NCBI RefSeq assembly: GCF_011806425.1
Contig: NZ_JAATOV010000002.1
Location: 1 to 64,000, forward strand
DNA from: Thalassospira lucentensis
GTDB lineage: Bacteria > Pseudomonadota > Alphaproteobacteria > Rhodospirillales > Thalassospiraceae
Length of the DNA: 64,000 bases
Direction of reading: 5' to 3'
Part shown: in pieces, positions 34,734 through 44,003 of the stretch
How positions within the stretch are numbered: the stretch's first letter is position 1
Layout: every line of letters begins with the position of its first letter
Program-made: the position numbers and the translations under genes
Notes under the pieces: generated by a model
What the model was told of the DNA's origin: nothing
The model's database searches: none
Seen by the model: only the letters and a program-made list of their open reading frames with translations

Positions 34734-34956
34734 GGGGTATCCCCTGATCGTATGTCTCTCTCAGAACCAAAAGAGTCTCTTTTGGCACATTCGATGGAAG
34801 CCTCCCTCAGGGACGTTGCCCTGAACCTTGCCGACGATTGTCACAACGCATCATTGGCGTTGGCCCGGTCATTGCCGGAAGTGTGGGGTCATTGCCCCAA
34901 ATGTCGGTCAAAGCAAAACGGCGAACGGGCAAAACCCGAACGCCGGCCGTATGATA

Positions 34957-35823
34957 TTAGTCGCCGTCCGTCAGACGTGTGTAAGTTGACGGGCGACGAT
35001 CGCGGAAGAATTGCCAGTTATTGCGGATTTCACGCACCATCGACATATCCATGTCATGGACCAGAAGCTCGTCCTGATCGCGTGATGCTTGGGCCTCGAT
35101 TTCGCCGCGTGGATTGACGAAATAGCTTTGGCCGTAAAATTCGCCAATATCCCAGGGTTTCTCGACCCCAACACGGTTGATCGCGCCAATAAAGCAGCCA
35201 TTGGCAACCGCGGATGCCGGCTGTTCAAGTTTCCAGATATATTCCGAAACCCCGGCCACGGTGGCAGATGGATTAACGATATATTCCGCACCGTTTAACG
35301 CAAGTGCGCGCCATCCTTCGGGGAAGTGGCGGTCATAACAAATGTAAACGCCAAGCTTGCAATATTGGGTTTCAAACACCGGCCAGTTTGAGGCCCCCGG
35401 TTTGAAAAAGAACTTTTCCCAGAAACCGGCAACATGGGGAATGTGGGTTTTGCGGTACTTGCCAAGATAGGTCCCATCGGCGTCAATCACCGCAGCGGTA
35501 TTGTAATAAACCCCGGTAATGTCTTCCTCGTAGATCGGAACAACGATCACCATTTTGTATTGGGCCGCCAACTCGCACATCAGTTGGGTTGTCGGGCCAT
35601 CGGGGATTTTTTCCGCCGCCGCATACCATTTCTTGTCTTGGCTTGGACAGAAATAGGGTTGGGTGAAAACCTCCTGAAAGCACAGGACCTGCACACCTTT
35701 TTTCCCCGCCTCTTCGATATAAGGCAGGTGGGCGTCGATCATGGCTTGGCGGATTTCTTCTGGTGTCTGATCCGTCGAGCCTTTGAGACTCATTTGAATC
35801 AGCCCACCTCTCAGCTTTGACAT
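34957..35823 (-). CDS. Nitrilase-family amidohydrolase, probable N-carbamoyl-beta-alanine hydrolase
   Basis: A 288-residue carbon-nitrogen hydrolase. The catalytic triad is visible as Glu51 (LCFQEVFTQPYF), Lys125 (YRKTHIPH) and Cys162 (VYICYDRHFPEGWR). The motif FQEVFTQPYFCP and the RHFPEGWRALALNGAEY stretch are typical of eukaryote-type beta-ureidopropionases. In a pyrimidine operon it would convert N-carbamoyl-beta-alanine to beta-alanine, ammonia and CO2. A second, unrelated candidate for the same step lies at 41390-42667. It is preceded by AGGAGGT before the ATG at 35823. Confidence 0.9.
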   Translation of the reverse strand: MSKLRGGLIQMSLKGSTDQTPEEIRQAMIDAHLPYIEEAGKKGVQVLCFQEVFTQPYFCPSQDKKWYAAAEKIPDGPTTQLMCELAAQYKMVIVVPIYEEDITGVYYNTAAVIDADGTYLGKYRKTHIPHVAGFWEKFFFKPGASNWPVFETQYCKLGVYICYDRHFPEGWRALALNGAEYIVNPSATVAGVSEYIWKLEQPASAVANGCFIGAINRVGVEKPWDIGEFYGQSYFVNPRGEIEAQASRDQDELLVHDMDMSMVREIRNNWQFFRDRRPSTYTRLTDGD

Positions 35824-36041
35824 CCGAGATACCTCCTTGATCTGATATTTTTAATGTCCTTTTGCCGGCTTTTGCCGATCTATGGACTTATGTCCAAGCG
35901 CGCCCCAAAGACCCTGTTTTGTTTTATGCGGGTCTTTTCCCAGGTGGGACGCGATCAGAAAAATCGCGAAACAGATGTTTCCCCCCGCTATTGCGATCTG
36001 CGTTTGTTTTTATGCAAACCGAACAACGGATTTGGTCAAAC

Positions 36042-36068
36042 GTCCCCTGCCCGATCTGGGCAAGGGAC
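36042..36068 (-). terminator. Possible terminator after the aminotransferase gene
   Basis: A hairpin, GTCCC-C-TGCCC with GGGCA-A-GGGAC, ten pairs with one internal mismatch and a five-base loop. It lies 16 bases past the aminotransferase stop. No strong T-run follows, so it may be leaky and allow read-through into the nitrilase operon. Confidence 0.45.
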
Positions 36069-36084
36069 ATAAATTGGAACCGAC

Positions 36085-37416
36085 TTAGTCGATTTCTTTG
36101 AGCACGTCGCGCAAGGTGCCAAACAGCTGATCAATATGTGATTTTTCAAGGATCAGCGGCGGCGACAGGGCAATGATATCCCCGGTCGTGCGGATCAGGA
36201 TGCCTTTTTCAAATGCCTTCAAGAACGCGTTGAATGCACGCTTGGTCGGGAAACCTTCGATCCCTTCAAGCTCAATCGCACCGATCAGGCCAAGGTTTCG
36301 GATATCCTTGACCAATGGCAGGTCAATCAGGCTGTGAACCGCATCTTCCCAATATTGGCCAAGCTCCTTGCCCTTTTCATACAGACCTTCTTCTTCATAG
36401 GTCTCAAGGGTGGCCATGGCCGCCGCACAGGCAACCGGGTTGCCCGAATAGGTGTAACCATGGAACAGCTCGATCATATTTTCCGGGCCGGTCATGAAGG
36501 CATCATGAATGTCATCGGTGGCAAACACAGCGCCCATCGGGATGGTGCCGTTGGTCAGGCCCTTGGCGGTTGTCACCAGATCAGGTTGAACGCCAAAGTA
36601 ATCGACGGCAAACGGCGCGCCAAGGCGACCAAAACCAGTGATGACTTCATCAAAGATCAACAAGATGCCGTGCTTGGTGCAAATTTCACGCAAACGTTCG
36701 AGATACCCCTTTGGCGGGATCAAAACGCCGGTGGAGCCAGCAACCGGTTCAACAATCACCGCCGCAATGGTTGACGGATCATGCAGGGCGCAAATGCGTT
36801 CAAGATCATCGGCCAAAAAGGCGCCATGTTCCGGCATGCCGCGCGTGACACCATTTTCGTCAGGCAGATAGGTATGACGCATATGGTCAACACCGCCCAA
36901 CATCTGGCCAAACGTTTTACGATTGCCGGAAATACCGCCAACCGAAATGCCGCCAAAGTTCACGCCGTGATAACCGCGTTCACGACCGATCAAACGGGTA
37001 CGCTGGCCATCGCCACGGGCACGGTGATAGGCAAGGGCGATTTTAAGGGCGGTCTCAACCGATTCAGAACCAGAGTTGGTATAGAACACATGGTTAAGGT
37101 TCCCCGGCATCAGCTGTGCCAAACGATTGGCAAGCTCAAACGCCTTGGGATGGCCCATTTGGAAGGCTGGCGCATAATCCAGCTCGTCCATTTGTGCTTT
37201 GACTGCTTCGACGATCCTCGGGCGTTTGTGCCCGGCGTTACAGCACCAAAGACCCGCGGTCCCATCAAGGATCTGGCGGTTGTCATCGGTCTGGTAATAC
37301 ATGCCATCAGCCGAGACCAACATACGTGGGGTCTGTTTGAACTGGCGGTTGGCTGTGAACGGCATCCAGAAAGCCGAAAGATCGTTCGGGCGGCTAATTT
37401 TCGTGGTGGCTGTCAT
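36085..37416 (-). CDS. Class III omega-aminotransferase, probable beta-alanine:pyruvate type
   Basis: A 443-residue PLP-dependent class III aminotransferase. Key features are the PLP Lys in LVTTAKGLTNGTIPMGAVF, the Asp-Glu of LIFDEVITGFGRLG, and NSGSESVETALKIALAYHRARG near the cofactor phosphate. It probably moves the amino group of beta-alanine (or beta-aminoisobutyrate) to pyruvate as the last step of pyrimidine breakdown. The start is ATG 37416 with GGGAG upstream. It is divergent from the RutR-like gene, across a 475-base regulatory region. Confidence 0.92.
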   Translation of the reverse strand: MTATTKISRPNDLSAFWMPFTANRQFKQTPRMLVSADGMYYQTDDNRQILDGTAGLWCCNAGHKRPRIVEAVKAQMDELDYAPAFQMGHPKAFELANRLAQLMPGNLNHVFYTNSGSESVETALKIALAYHRARGDGQRTRLIGRERGYHGVNFGGISVGGISGNRKTFGQMLGGVDHMRHTYLPDENGVTRGMPEHGAFLADDLERICALHDPSTIAAVIVEPVAGSTGVLIPPKGYLERLREICTKHGILLIFDEVITGFGRLGAPFAVDYFGVQPDLVTTAKGLTNGTIPMGAVFATDDIHDAFMTGPENMIELFHGYTYSGNPVACAAAMATLETYEEEGLYEKGKELGQYWEDAVHSLIDLPLVKDIRNLGLIGAIELEGIEGFPTKRAFNAFLKAFEKGILIRTTGDIIALSPPLILEKSHIDQLFGTLRDVLKEID

Positions 37417-37891
37417 AAAAGGTCTCCCGTACCTTTTCGCATTGCTTCCCTGATATCGACCGGGCACACGGGGCCACGGGCGAAACCTGACTTTTTTGAT
37501 CCAAATACGCGTTCTTCATTCGGTCTACGATCAGTGCAGTGACCGATATGTCGAACACCTTAGATTTGGGACTGCCCGCCAAGCGGACAGGTAAAAATCG
37601 TTAGCATGGGACAGGCCCATGCACTAGAGCTTTAACACCACGGGGGAATTGTTTCGAATTTTCGACCGTCAAATGTCATTAAAGCGACCCTGTTTTTTAT
37701 TTATGGCGTCTTTTTTCTGTTTATCTTTCATCGTCGCTGTTCGATATTTCGGACAAAATCGACTCTGGAAGATATTTTGGGTTTTCCCAAAACATAACGC
37801 GCATTAAAAAGTTTCTTTTGCATATTCTAGGTAGAGGTTATTTTAACCTGACCAAACGGTCAAGATAAATGACACAAATCAGAGAGCTTGA
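37417..37891. other. Divergent regulatory region aminotransferase / rutR-like gene
   Basis: A 475-base A+T-rich region without a gene. It holds a RutR-like box at 37848-37863, close to the regulator start. I see no second clear box on the aminotransferase side. Confidence 0.6.
37848..37863. promoter_or_regulatory. RutR-like operator box upstream of the TetR gene
   Basis: CTGACCAAACGGTCAA matches the E. coli RutR consensus TTGACCANNTGGTCAA at 12 of 14 fixed positions, with the same 4-base gap between TGACC and GGTCA. It lies 29 bases upstream of the regulator start, so it would serve autoregulation. Confidence 0.7.
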
Positions 37892-38569
37892 ATGACCCCA
37901 CTTAAAAACGCTTCTAAACAGGACAGCAAAAACGCCGGAAAACCGGCACAAAACGGGGCTCATAAGGCTGCTATTCGCCAAGAAAACGAAGAACAAATTC
38001 TTGCCGCCGCCGAGAAGGTTTTTGCCGATTACGGATTCAAGGGGGCGACCACCGCCCAGATTGCCGAAGTCGCCAATGTGCCCAAGGCCAATGTGCACTA
38101 TTATTTCAACACCAAAGAGGCCCTGTATCGCCGGATCATGGAAGATGTTTGTGATCACTGGCTTGAAGCCGCCGCGACATTTGATAACAGTGCCGACCCG
38201 GCGGTGATCCTGCGCGGATATATTGAATCCAAAATGGATTTATCGCGCGCACGGCCAGATGGATCGCGGCTTTGGGCGCATGAAATCATCCGTGGGGCAA
38301 AATTTTCGTCCGAGTATATTTCAACCACGGTCAAAGACTGGCTTGATAGCCGCGTTGTCGTCATGCGCGGCTGGATCAAGGAAGGCAAGATGGACGCGGT
38401 TGAGCCCTATTCCCTGATGTATATGATTTTTGCCACCACCCAGCATTACGCCGACTTTGGCCGCCAGATCGAAATTTTCAACAATGATCAGGCCCTTTCC
38501 GACGCCCAGTTTGCCGAGGCCAAGGAGAATGTCGTGCGGATCATCCTAAAGGGTGTCGGGCTGGGATAA
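37892..38569 (+). CDS. TetR-family regulator, RutR-like
   Basis: A 225-residue TetR regulator. After a 30-residue polar leader comes the helix-turn-helix (ILAAAEKVFADYGFKGATTAQIAEVANVPKANVHYYFNTKEALY). The C-terminal domain shows strong RutR character, especially MIFATTQHYADFGRQIE, which closely follows the E. coli RutR sequence at that point. RutR senses uracil and controls pyrimidine use. Its location amid the reductive pathway genes and the RutR-like boxes at 37848 and 45681 support control of this regulon. Confidence 0.9.
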   Translation: MTPLKNASKQDSKNAGKPAQNGAHKAAIRQENEEQILAAAEKVFADYGFKGATTAQIAEVANVPKANVHYYFNTKEALYRRIMEDVCDHWLEAAATFDNSADPAVILRGYIESKMDLSRARPDGSRLWAHEIIRGAKFSSEYISTTVKDWLDSRVVVMRGWIKEGKMDAVEPYSLMYMIFATTQHYADFGRQIEIFNNDQALSDAQFAEAKENVVRIILKGVGLG

Positions 38570-38786
38570 TCATCCATCGCGGTTAGCACCACCCGAGTTG
38601 CCTTATCTGACCAAAGCAATGGCATGCCTCCCACACCCAAAATCAAAATTGGGTGCGGCCCATCATAGCAAAAAGCGCCAATCTTCGCCATTTCTGGGAA
38701 TCCCCCACCAATGGATAGTTGTTATCTTTACGTCTAATGCAAATTTGAAACAACGGACACTGATATAACCTCTATCGAGGCGAAAG

Positions 38787-39659
38787 ATGGCGTGCACACA
38801 AAAATATAAAAGCTCCGCCGGCTTTCTTATCGCTGCTCTTTTTGCTGGTTTGCTCAGCAGTATTTTCATCAGCAGCGCAGATGCCGACGACCTTCAAAGT
38901 AAAATCAATCCTGCGCTTGGCATACAGGGCTGTACCAAAATGCGGATCGGTGGGGCCGATGGTTGGGAACCGATCACTTACACCAACAGCGATGGCGTCC
39001 CTTCGGGTCTTGGCATCGATATATTGCGTGCTTATGGGCAACAACACGGGATCGCGCTTGAAGTTTTGCTAGATATCCCGTGGACGCGATCCATTCAGAT
39101 GTTGGAAAACGGTGAACTTGACGTTATTGCCGGTGCATATTTCACACAAAAACGCAGTATCGTTCACGCCTATAGCGCGCCGTTTGCCCATGACGATGTG
39201 ATGGTTTTCCAATACCGCAAAAACCTATTTCGGATGACCGGGATCCATGACCTGATTGGGCTGCGCGGCGCGCGCCCACAGGGCGGCAGTTACGGCGATT
39301 ATGTGGATACCTATGCCCAGCAACGGTTGGACATGATCTATTCCCCGACTGGAAACCGCATTTTTGATGTGTTGAAAAATGGTCGGGCCGATTACGTCAT
39401 GCTGGGACGATACGACGGGCTTGCCAACATCTATAAAGACAACCTGCAGGGCGAGGTGATCGCGATTGAACCACCGCTGGTAAGCAACGAGGTCGCCCTT
39501 ATGTTTTCACGCAAAAGTCCGTGCGCGCGCCATGTAGAGAACATCAACCTTCTGATCGAAAAACTAAACGAAGAAGGCGAGATTGAACAATGGACCATGC
39601 GCCATCTGGGCGGTATCCATGAAAACATCAAGAATGAAACCCAAGCCGATAACAGCTAA
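38787..39659 (+). CDS. Periplasmic solute-binding protein (family 3), orphan
   Basis: A 290-residue protein with a signal peptide (about 1-33, ending SSADA) and a family 3 extracellular binding domain (IGGADGWEPITYTNSDGVPSGLGIDILRAYGQQHG, then LDIPWTRSIQMLENGELDVIAG). Two Cys pairs are possible (Cys at about 51 and 249). No permease or ATPase gene is nearby, so it may serve a distant transporter or act as a sensor. An amino acid or similar polar ligand is likely from the family. Confidence 0.8.
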   Translation: MACTQKYKSSAGFLIAALFAGLLSSIFISSADADDLQSKINPALGIQGCTKMRIGGADGWEPITYTNSDGVPSGLGIDILRAYGQQHGIALEVLLDIPWTRSIQMLENGELDVIAGAYFTQKRSIVHAYSAPFAHDDVMVFQYRKNLFRMTGIHDLIGLRGARPQGGSYGDYVDTYAQQRLDMIYSPTGNRIFDVLKNGRADYVMLGRYDGLANIYKDNLQGEVIAIEPPLVSNEVALMFSRKSPCARHVENINLLIEKLNEEGEIEQWTMRHLGGIHENIKNETQADNS

Positions 39660-39782
39660 GCCACCGCCAACTGCTTAAACATCCCGATTGGCGACCAAAA
39701 AGCCCCATGACGTGCCGCACATTCTGTATTAGGTATCGGCGCGTTTAACGACAGCAAATCATCCGTCGAACAAGGGGAAATC

Positions 39783-41303
39783 GTGGCGATGAAAATTTTA
39801 ATGGGGCCGGTACTTTCATTTCGCGGTTATGACGCGGACGAAAACCGCTGGAAACTAAGTGCCTTAGTGGTAACGCAAGATGGTGCGCCCGGAGACATCC
39901 ACTTTGCCGGCGACGTTCATGTGCCCGCGGCCCAGCCCACACTTCTTTGGCAGCTTGGCCGAAATGCGGCTTATTGCTTTGCCTTTGACGCCCCGCTTGC
40001 CGATACCCCAACCACGCTGACCTATAGCCCGTTTGATCAGACCTATTTTGACATTGCCCTGCCCGCACGCGGAGAAGCGCCGTTTATGGCCTATGCATCG
40101 TGCAATGGCTTTTCATCGCAAAAAGTCATGAAGGGCGTTGCGGTGAAAAACCAGATGTGGATTGAAATGGCAGCACACCATGATCAAACGCCCTATCATC
40201 TGATGCTTTTGGGTGGTGATCAGGTCTATGCAGATTCCATTTGGGAAGTCGTTTCAAGCATTAAAGCATGGAACAAGCTGCCCAATGCCAAGGCCAACAA
40301 GGCGACCTTTACCAAACAAATGCAAAGCCAGGTCGAAAAGTTCTATTTCGATCTTTACACCGAACGTTGGGACCAACCCGAAGTCGCCCTCATGATGGCA
40401 ACCGTGCCCGCGATTTCGATGTGGGATGACCATGACATTTTCGATGGTTGGGGCTCGTATCCGGCGGAACGGCAAAATTGCGACGTGTTTCAGGGGATCG
40501 GAGCGATTGCCAAACATGCCTTTGGCGTGTTTCAGCAACACCTGTCGCCCGAAACGGAAAAGCCCGCATTCTATCTGGCCCCTGATCACGGTTTTTCAAT
40601 CGGGCATGTGGTCGGCAAAACAGCCATCGTTTCCGTTGATATGCGATCCGAACGCACCCAAAGACAAGTATTGTCCAACGATCACTGGGACAAGATATAT
40701 GCGTGGCTTTCAGGCCTTCGCGGTATCGACCATTTGTTCGTGATGTCGAGCATCCCGGTGGTCTATCCCGATTTCAACGTGCTTGAAGCCTTTCTGGGGG
40801 CTGTACCGGGGCAACAGGAACTTGAAGACGATCTGCAAGATCATTGGAGCAGCCGAAGCCATAAAGGCGAACGCAACCGCATGGTCCACCGCCTGTTCAA
40901 AATTCAGGAAAATGGCATTCGGGTTACCATTCTGTCGGGCGATGTTCATGTGGCCGCCTTTGGGATGCTTGAAAACAACCGGGCGGAATATAACGGGCCG
41001 ACACGGGTGATTAATCAGCTGATTTCATCGGCCATTGTCCACCCGGCCCCGGGAAAAATGGTGCTGTTTGCCCTGACCCATCTTTTGGATACTGAAAAGG
41101 AAATCGATCCGGCGATCATATCCCGGATGGGGACATTCCCCGGCACTGACACCAAATTTGTCGGTGCGCGCAATTTCCTAAGCCTTGAACCCGACAAGAA
41201 CGCCGATCATCCGCGCTATTGGGCGCATTGGATCGCCGAACATCAGGACGAACCGTTTACCAAGGTTGTTCATCCCGTCCAAAACCCCATGGGCATTCGA
41301 TAA
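39783..41303 (+). CDS. PhoD-like metallophosphatase
   Basis: A 506-residue alkaline-phosphatase-D-like protein. The metal-binding motifs are in order: YASCN, LLGGDQVYAD, MWDDHDIFDGWGS, and SGDVHVAAFG. I see no signal peptide or Tat motif, unlike true secreted PhoD, so this is probably a cytoplasmic member. The start is GTG 39783 with AAGGGG five bases before it; ATG 39789 is also possible but poorly spaced. The substrate is unknown. It lies between the orphan binding protein and the hyuC-preAT operon, with its own terminator. Confidence 0.83.
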   Translation: MAMKILMGPVLSFRGYDADENRWKLSALVVTQDGAPGDIHFAGDVHVPAAQPTLLWQLGRNAAYCFAFDAPLADTPTTLTYSPFDQTYFDIALPARGEAPFMAYASCNGFSSQKVMKGVAVKNQMWIEMAAHHDQTPYHLMLLGGDQVYADSIWEVVSSIKAWNKLPNAKANKATFTKQMQSQVEKFYFDLYTERWDQPEVALMMATVPAISMWDDHDIFDGWGSYPAERQNCDVFQGIGAIAKHAFGVFQQHLSPETEKPAFYLAPDHGFSIGHVVGKTAIVSVDMRSERTQRQVLSNDHWDKIYAWLSGLRGIDHLFVMSSIPVVYPDFNVLEAFLGAVPGQQELEDDLQDHWSSRSHKGERNRMVHRLFKIQENGIRVTILSGDVHVAAFGMLENNRAEYNGPTRVINQLISSAIVHPAPGKMVLFALTHLLDTEKEIDPAIISRMGTFPGTDTKFVGARNFLSLEPDKNADHPRYWAHWIAEHQDEPFTKVVHPVQNPMGIR

Positions 41304-41308
41304 TAAAA

Positions 41309-41336
41309 CGGGCGGGCCACATCATTGGCCCGCCCG
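41309..41336. terminator. Terminator between phosphatase and amidohydrolase genes
   Basis: A perfect 11-base-pair stem, CGGGCGGGCCA with TGGCCCGCCCG, and a six-base loop between two convergent genes. TAATAAAA lies just before it, giving a T-run on the minus strand. Confidence 0.82.
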
Positions 41337-41389
41337 CAAACGATGGCAATAAACATCGCCACCGGTTTTCATATCAAACCGTCAATCGG

Positions 41390-42667
41390 TCAGTCGGATT
41401 TTGCCATTACGGTTTCATCCGCCTTGGACAGAACCGCTGTTAGCAGAACCTGCCCACCGGCATCGGACCAATGTTTGTGGACTTCTTCGATTTCGTTGTG
41501 CGAAATGCCATCAACACAGGGGATAAAGATCATCGCAGTTGGGCAGACTTTCGCCAGATAACACGCATCATGCCCGGCCCCTGAAACGATTTCACGCGCT
41601 GAGAACCCGCCAAGTTCGGCCCCCTTGCGCACGGCATCGACACAGGATGGATCGAACGGTACCGGTGCGTAATAGAAAATCTGCTCAAACTCGGTTTCAA
41701 GGCCGATGTCCTTTGCAATTTTCTCCACCCCTTCGCGAAGGGCCTTGTCCATATCGGCCAGAACCGCGTCATCGGGATGACGGAAATCGACCGTAAAGAA
41801 CACTTCGCCTGGGATCACGTTGCGTGAATTGGGATGAATTTGCATCATGCCCACCGTCGCACACGCCAAGGGCGAGCGATCCAGACCGATTTTATTGACC
41901 AACTCAACCACCCGTGACGCACCCAAAAGGGCGTCTTTGCGGGTTTTCATCGGGGTCGGGCCTGCGTGGGCTTCGACACCGGTGAATTTGATTTCATACC
42001 AACGCTGGCCTTGGGCGTCGGTGACGATACCAACATCCTTGCCTTCGTCTTCAAGGATCGGGCCTTGTTCGATGTGGGCTTCGAAATACGCGCCCATTGG
42101 GTGGGCATCAATGGTCGGTTCGTCCGGGCCCAAATAGCCGATGCGTTTAAGTTCTTCGCCCATGGTTTTGCCATCGACATCGGCGCGCGAATGGCCGTAA
42201 TCAAGGTCAAACACCTTGGCAAAGACACCCGATGACACCATCGCCGGGGCGAAACGCGATCCTTCTTCGTTGGTCCAACACACGACTTCAAGCGGGGCTT
42301 CGGTTTCGTATTTGGCTTCATTCAGGGTTCTGATCACTTCAAGACCGGTCAGAACGCCATAAACACCATCATATTTCCCGCCTGTCGGCTGGCTATCAAG
42401 GTGGCTGCCCATGACAACCGGCGGCAGATCAGGATTTTTGCCTTCGCGACGGGCAAAGATATTGCCCATCTGATCGACACGGATCGAACATCCTTCGGCT
42501 TCGCACCATTTGATGAACAGATCCCGGCTTTCACGGTCAAGATCGGTCAGGGCCAAACGGCAGACACCGTCTTTGGCCGTTTTGCCGATCTTGGCCATTT
42601 CCATCAGGCTGTCCCAAAGCCGATCCCCATTGATCGACAGGTTACGTACACTTGGTTGAACGGTCAT
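41390..42667 (-). CDS. M20-family amidohydrolase, N-carbamoyl-beta-alanine (HyuC/PydC-like) hydrolase
   Basis: A 425-residue Zn-dependent amidase/hydantoinase-family enzyme. Metal ligands are visible in GSHLDSQPTGGKYDGVYG (His, Asp), WTNEEGSRF (Glu-Glu) and the C-terminal IPCVDGISHNEIE (His). It also has the SGAGHDA substrate motif. Members hydrolyse N-carbamoyl amino acids. In this operon with preA and preT the substrate is probably N-carbamoyl-beta-alanine, the same step predicted for the unrelated nitrilase at 34957-35823. It follows preA by 35 bases. Confidence 0.92.
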   Translation of the reverse strand: MTVQPSVRNLSINGDRLWDSLMEMAKIGKTAKDGVCRLALTDLDRESRDLFIKWCEAEGCSIRVDQMGNIFARREGKNPDLPPVVMGSHLDSQPTGGKYDGVYGVLTGLEVIRTLNEAKYETEAPLEVVCWTNEEGSRFAPAMVSSGVFAKVFDLDYGHSRADVDGKTMGEELKRIGYLGPDEPTIDAHPMGAYFEAHIEQGPILEDEGKDVGIVTDAQGQRWYEIKFTGVEAHAGPTPMKTRKDALLGASRVVELVNKIGLDRSPLACATVGMMQIHPNSRNVIPGEVFFTVDFRHPDDAVLADMDKALREGVEKIAKDIGLETEFEQIFYYAPVPFDPSCVDAVRKGAELGGFSAREIVSGAGHDACYLAKVCPTAMIFIPCVDGISHNEIEEVHKHWSDAGGQVLLTAVLSKADETVMAKSD

Positions 42668-42702
42668 AAATTAAGTCCTTCTTGCTGGGTGGCGCTGATG
42701 GT

Positions 42703-43980
42703 TTATTCCGCTGCCATGCGCATGGGATTAAGCGGATGTTCGGGCCAGGTCATTGGTGGCTTGTCGGTTTTGACCGGCTCCATGGTGATGCAATCGGGGA
42801 CCGGGCAAATGTGATAGCAAAGGTTACAGCCAACGCATTCCTCGTCGACGACTTCAAACACGCGCCCGCCTTCCGGCTTGTCGGTCATGGTGATCGCCTG
42901 ATGGGATGTATCTTCGCATGCGATATGGCAGCGGCCACATTCGATACAGCTGTCGGTGTTGATCACCGCCTTAGTATCGAAATTCATGTTAAGCTCGTTC
43001 CAATCGGCAACCTGTGGGACGGCTGCACGGGTGAACTGTTCGACACTGGTATATCCCTTGTCGTCCATCCACTGGCTCATGCCATCAATCAGGTCGTCAA
43101 CAACCCGGAAACCATAGATCATCGCAGCCGTGCAAACCTGAACCGCGTTTGATCCCAGCGCCATGAATTCCACCGCATCTTTCCAGGTGGTGATGCCACC
43201 AATGCCCGAAATTTCAAGGTTCTTGGTTTCCGGCGTACGGGCGATTTCAGCCACCATGTTAAGGGCAATCGGCTTAACCGCCGACCCGCAATACCCGCCG
43301 TGGGTTCCTTTGCCATCGACAACCGGTTCGGGAACCATGTTATCGATATCGACCGACACGATGGAGTTAACGGTGTTAATCAACGATACCGCATCCGCCC
43401 CACCTTTATAGGCGGCCTCGGCCGACCATAGGATGTTGGTGATATTTGGGGTCAGCTTGGTGAAGACCGGAATATCAACCGCATCCTTAACCCAGCGGGT
43501 GACCTGTTCGACCATTTCCGGCACCTGCCCGATGGCCGACCCCATGCCGCGTTCACACATACCGTGCGGGCAGCCAAGGTTAAGTTCAATGCCATGCACA
43601 CCGCTTTCGGCGATTTGCTGGGCCAGGTCTTTCCATGCGCGTTCTTCGATGGGGGCCATCATCGATCCGATGATGACATGATCAGGGTATTCTTTACGGC
43701 ATTCGCGGATTTCCTGAAGGTTGACCGCCAAAGGCCGGTCGGAAATCAGTTCGATATTATTGATGCCCAAAAGACGGCGGTTCTGATCATGGTGCGCGCC
43801 ATAACGTGACGACACGTTGATCACGGGCGGATCAATGCCAAGCGTCTTCCAGACCACCCCGCCCCAGCCTGCTTCAAAGGCGCGGACAACGTTATATTTC
43901 TTATCCGTTGGCGGTGCAGAGGCCAGCCAGAACGGGTTTAATGAATCGATCCCAGCGATTTTGCAACTTAGATCAGCCAT
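42703..43980 (-). CDS. preA: NAD-dependent dihydropyrimidine dehydrogenase, subunit PreA
   Basis: A 425-residue protein with an FMN-binding dihydroorotate-dehydrogenase-like barrel (about 1-320) and two C-terminal [4Fe-4S] motifs, CIECGRCHIACED and CVGCNLCYHICPVPDC. It reduces uracil and thymine to the 5,6-dihydro forms with electrons from PreT. ELNLGCPHGMCERGMGSA is the usual active-site region with its Cys. The start is ATG 43980 with GGGAGAGAG before it. It follows preT by 23 bases. Confidence 0.95.
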   Translation of the reverse strand: MADLSCKIAGIDSLNPFWLASAPPTDKKYNVVRAFEAGWGGVVWKTLGIDPPVINVSSRYGAHHDQNRRLLGINNIELISDRPLAVNLQEIRECRKEYPDHVIIGSMMAPIEERAWKDLAQQIAESGVHGIELNLGCPHGMCERGMGSAIGQVPEMVEQVTRWVKDAVDIPVFTKLTPNITNILWSAEAAYKGGADAVSLINTVNSIVSVDIDNMVPEPVVDGKGTHGGYCGSAVKPIALNMVAEIARTPETKNLEISGIGGITTWKDAVEFMALGSNAVQVCTAAMIYGFRVVDDLIDGMSQWMDDKGYTSVEQFTRAAVPQVADWNELNMNFDTKAVINTDSCIECGRCHIACEDTSHQAITMTDKPEGGRVFEVVDEECVGCNLCYHICPVPDCITMEPVKTDKPPMTWPEHPLNPMRMAAE

Positions 43981-44003
43981 GTTCTCTCTCCCTGTGCTGG
44001 CGC

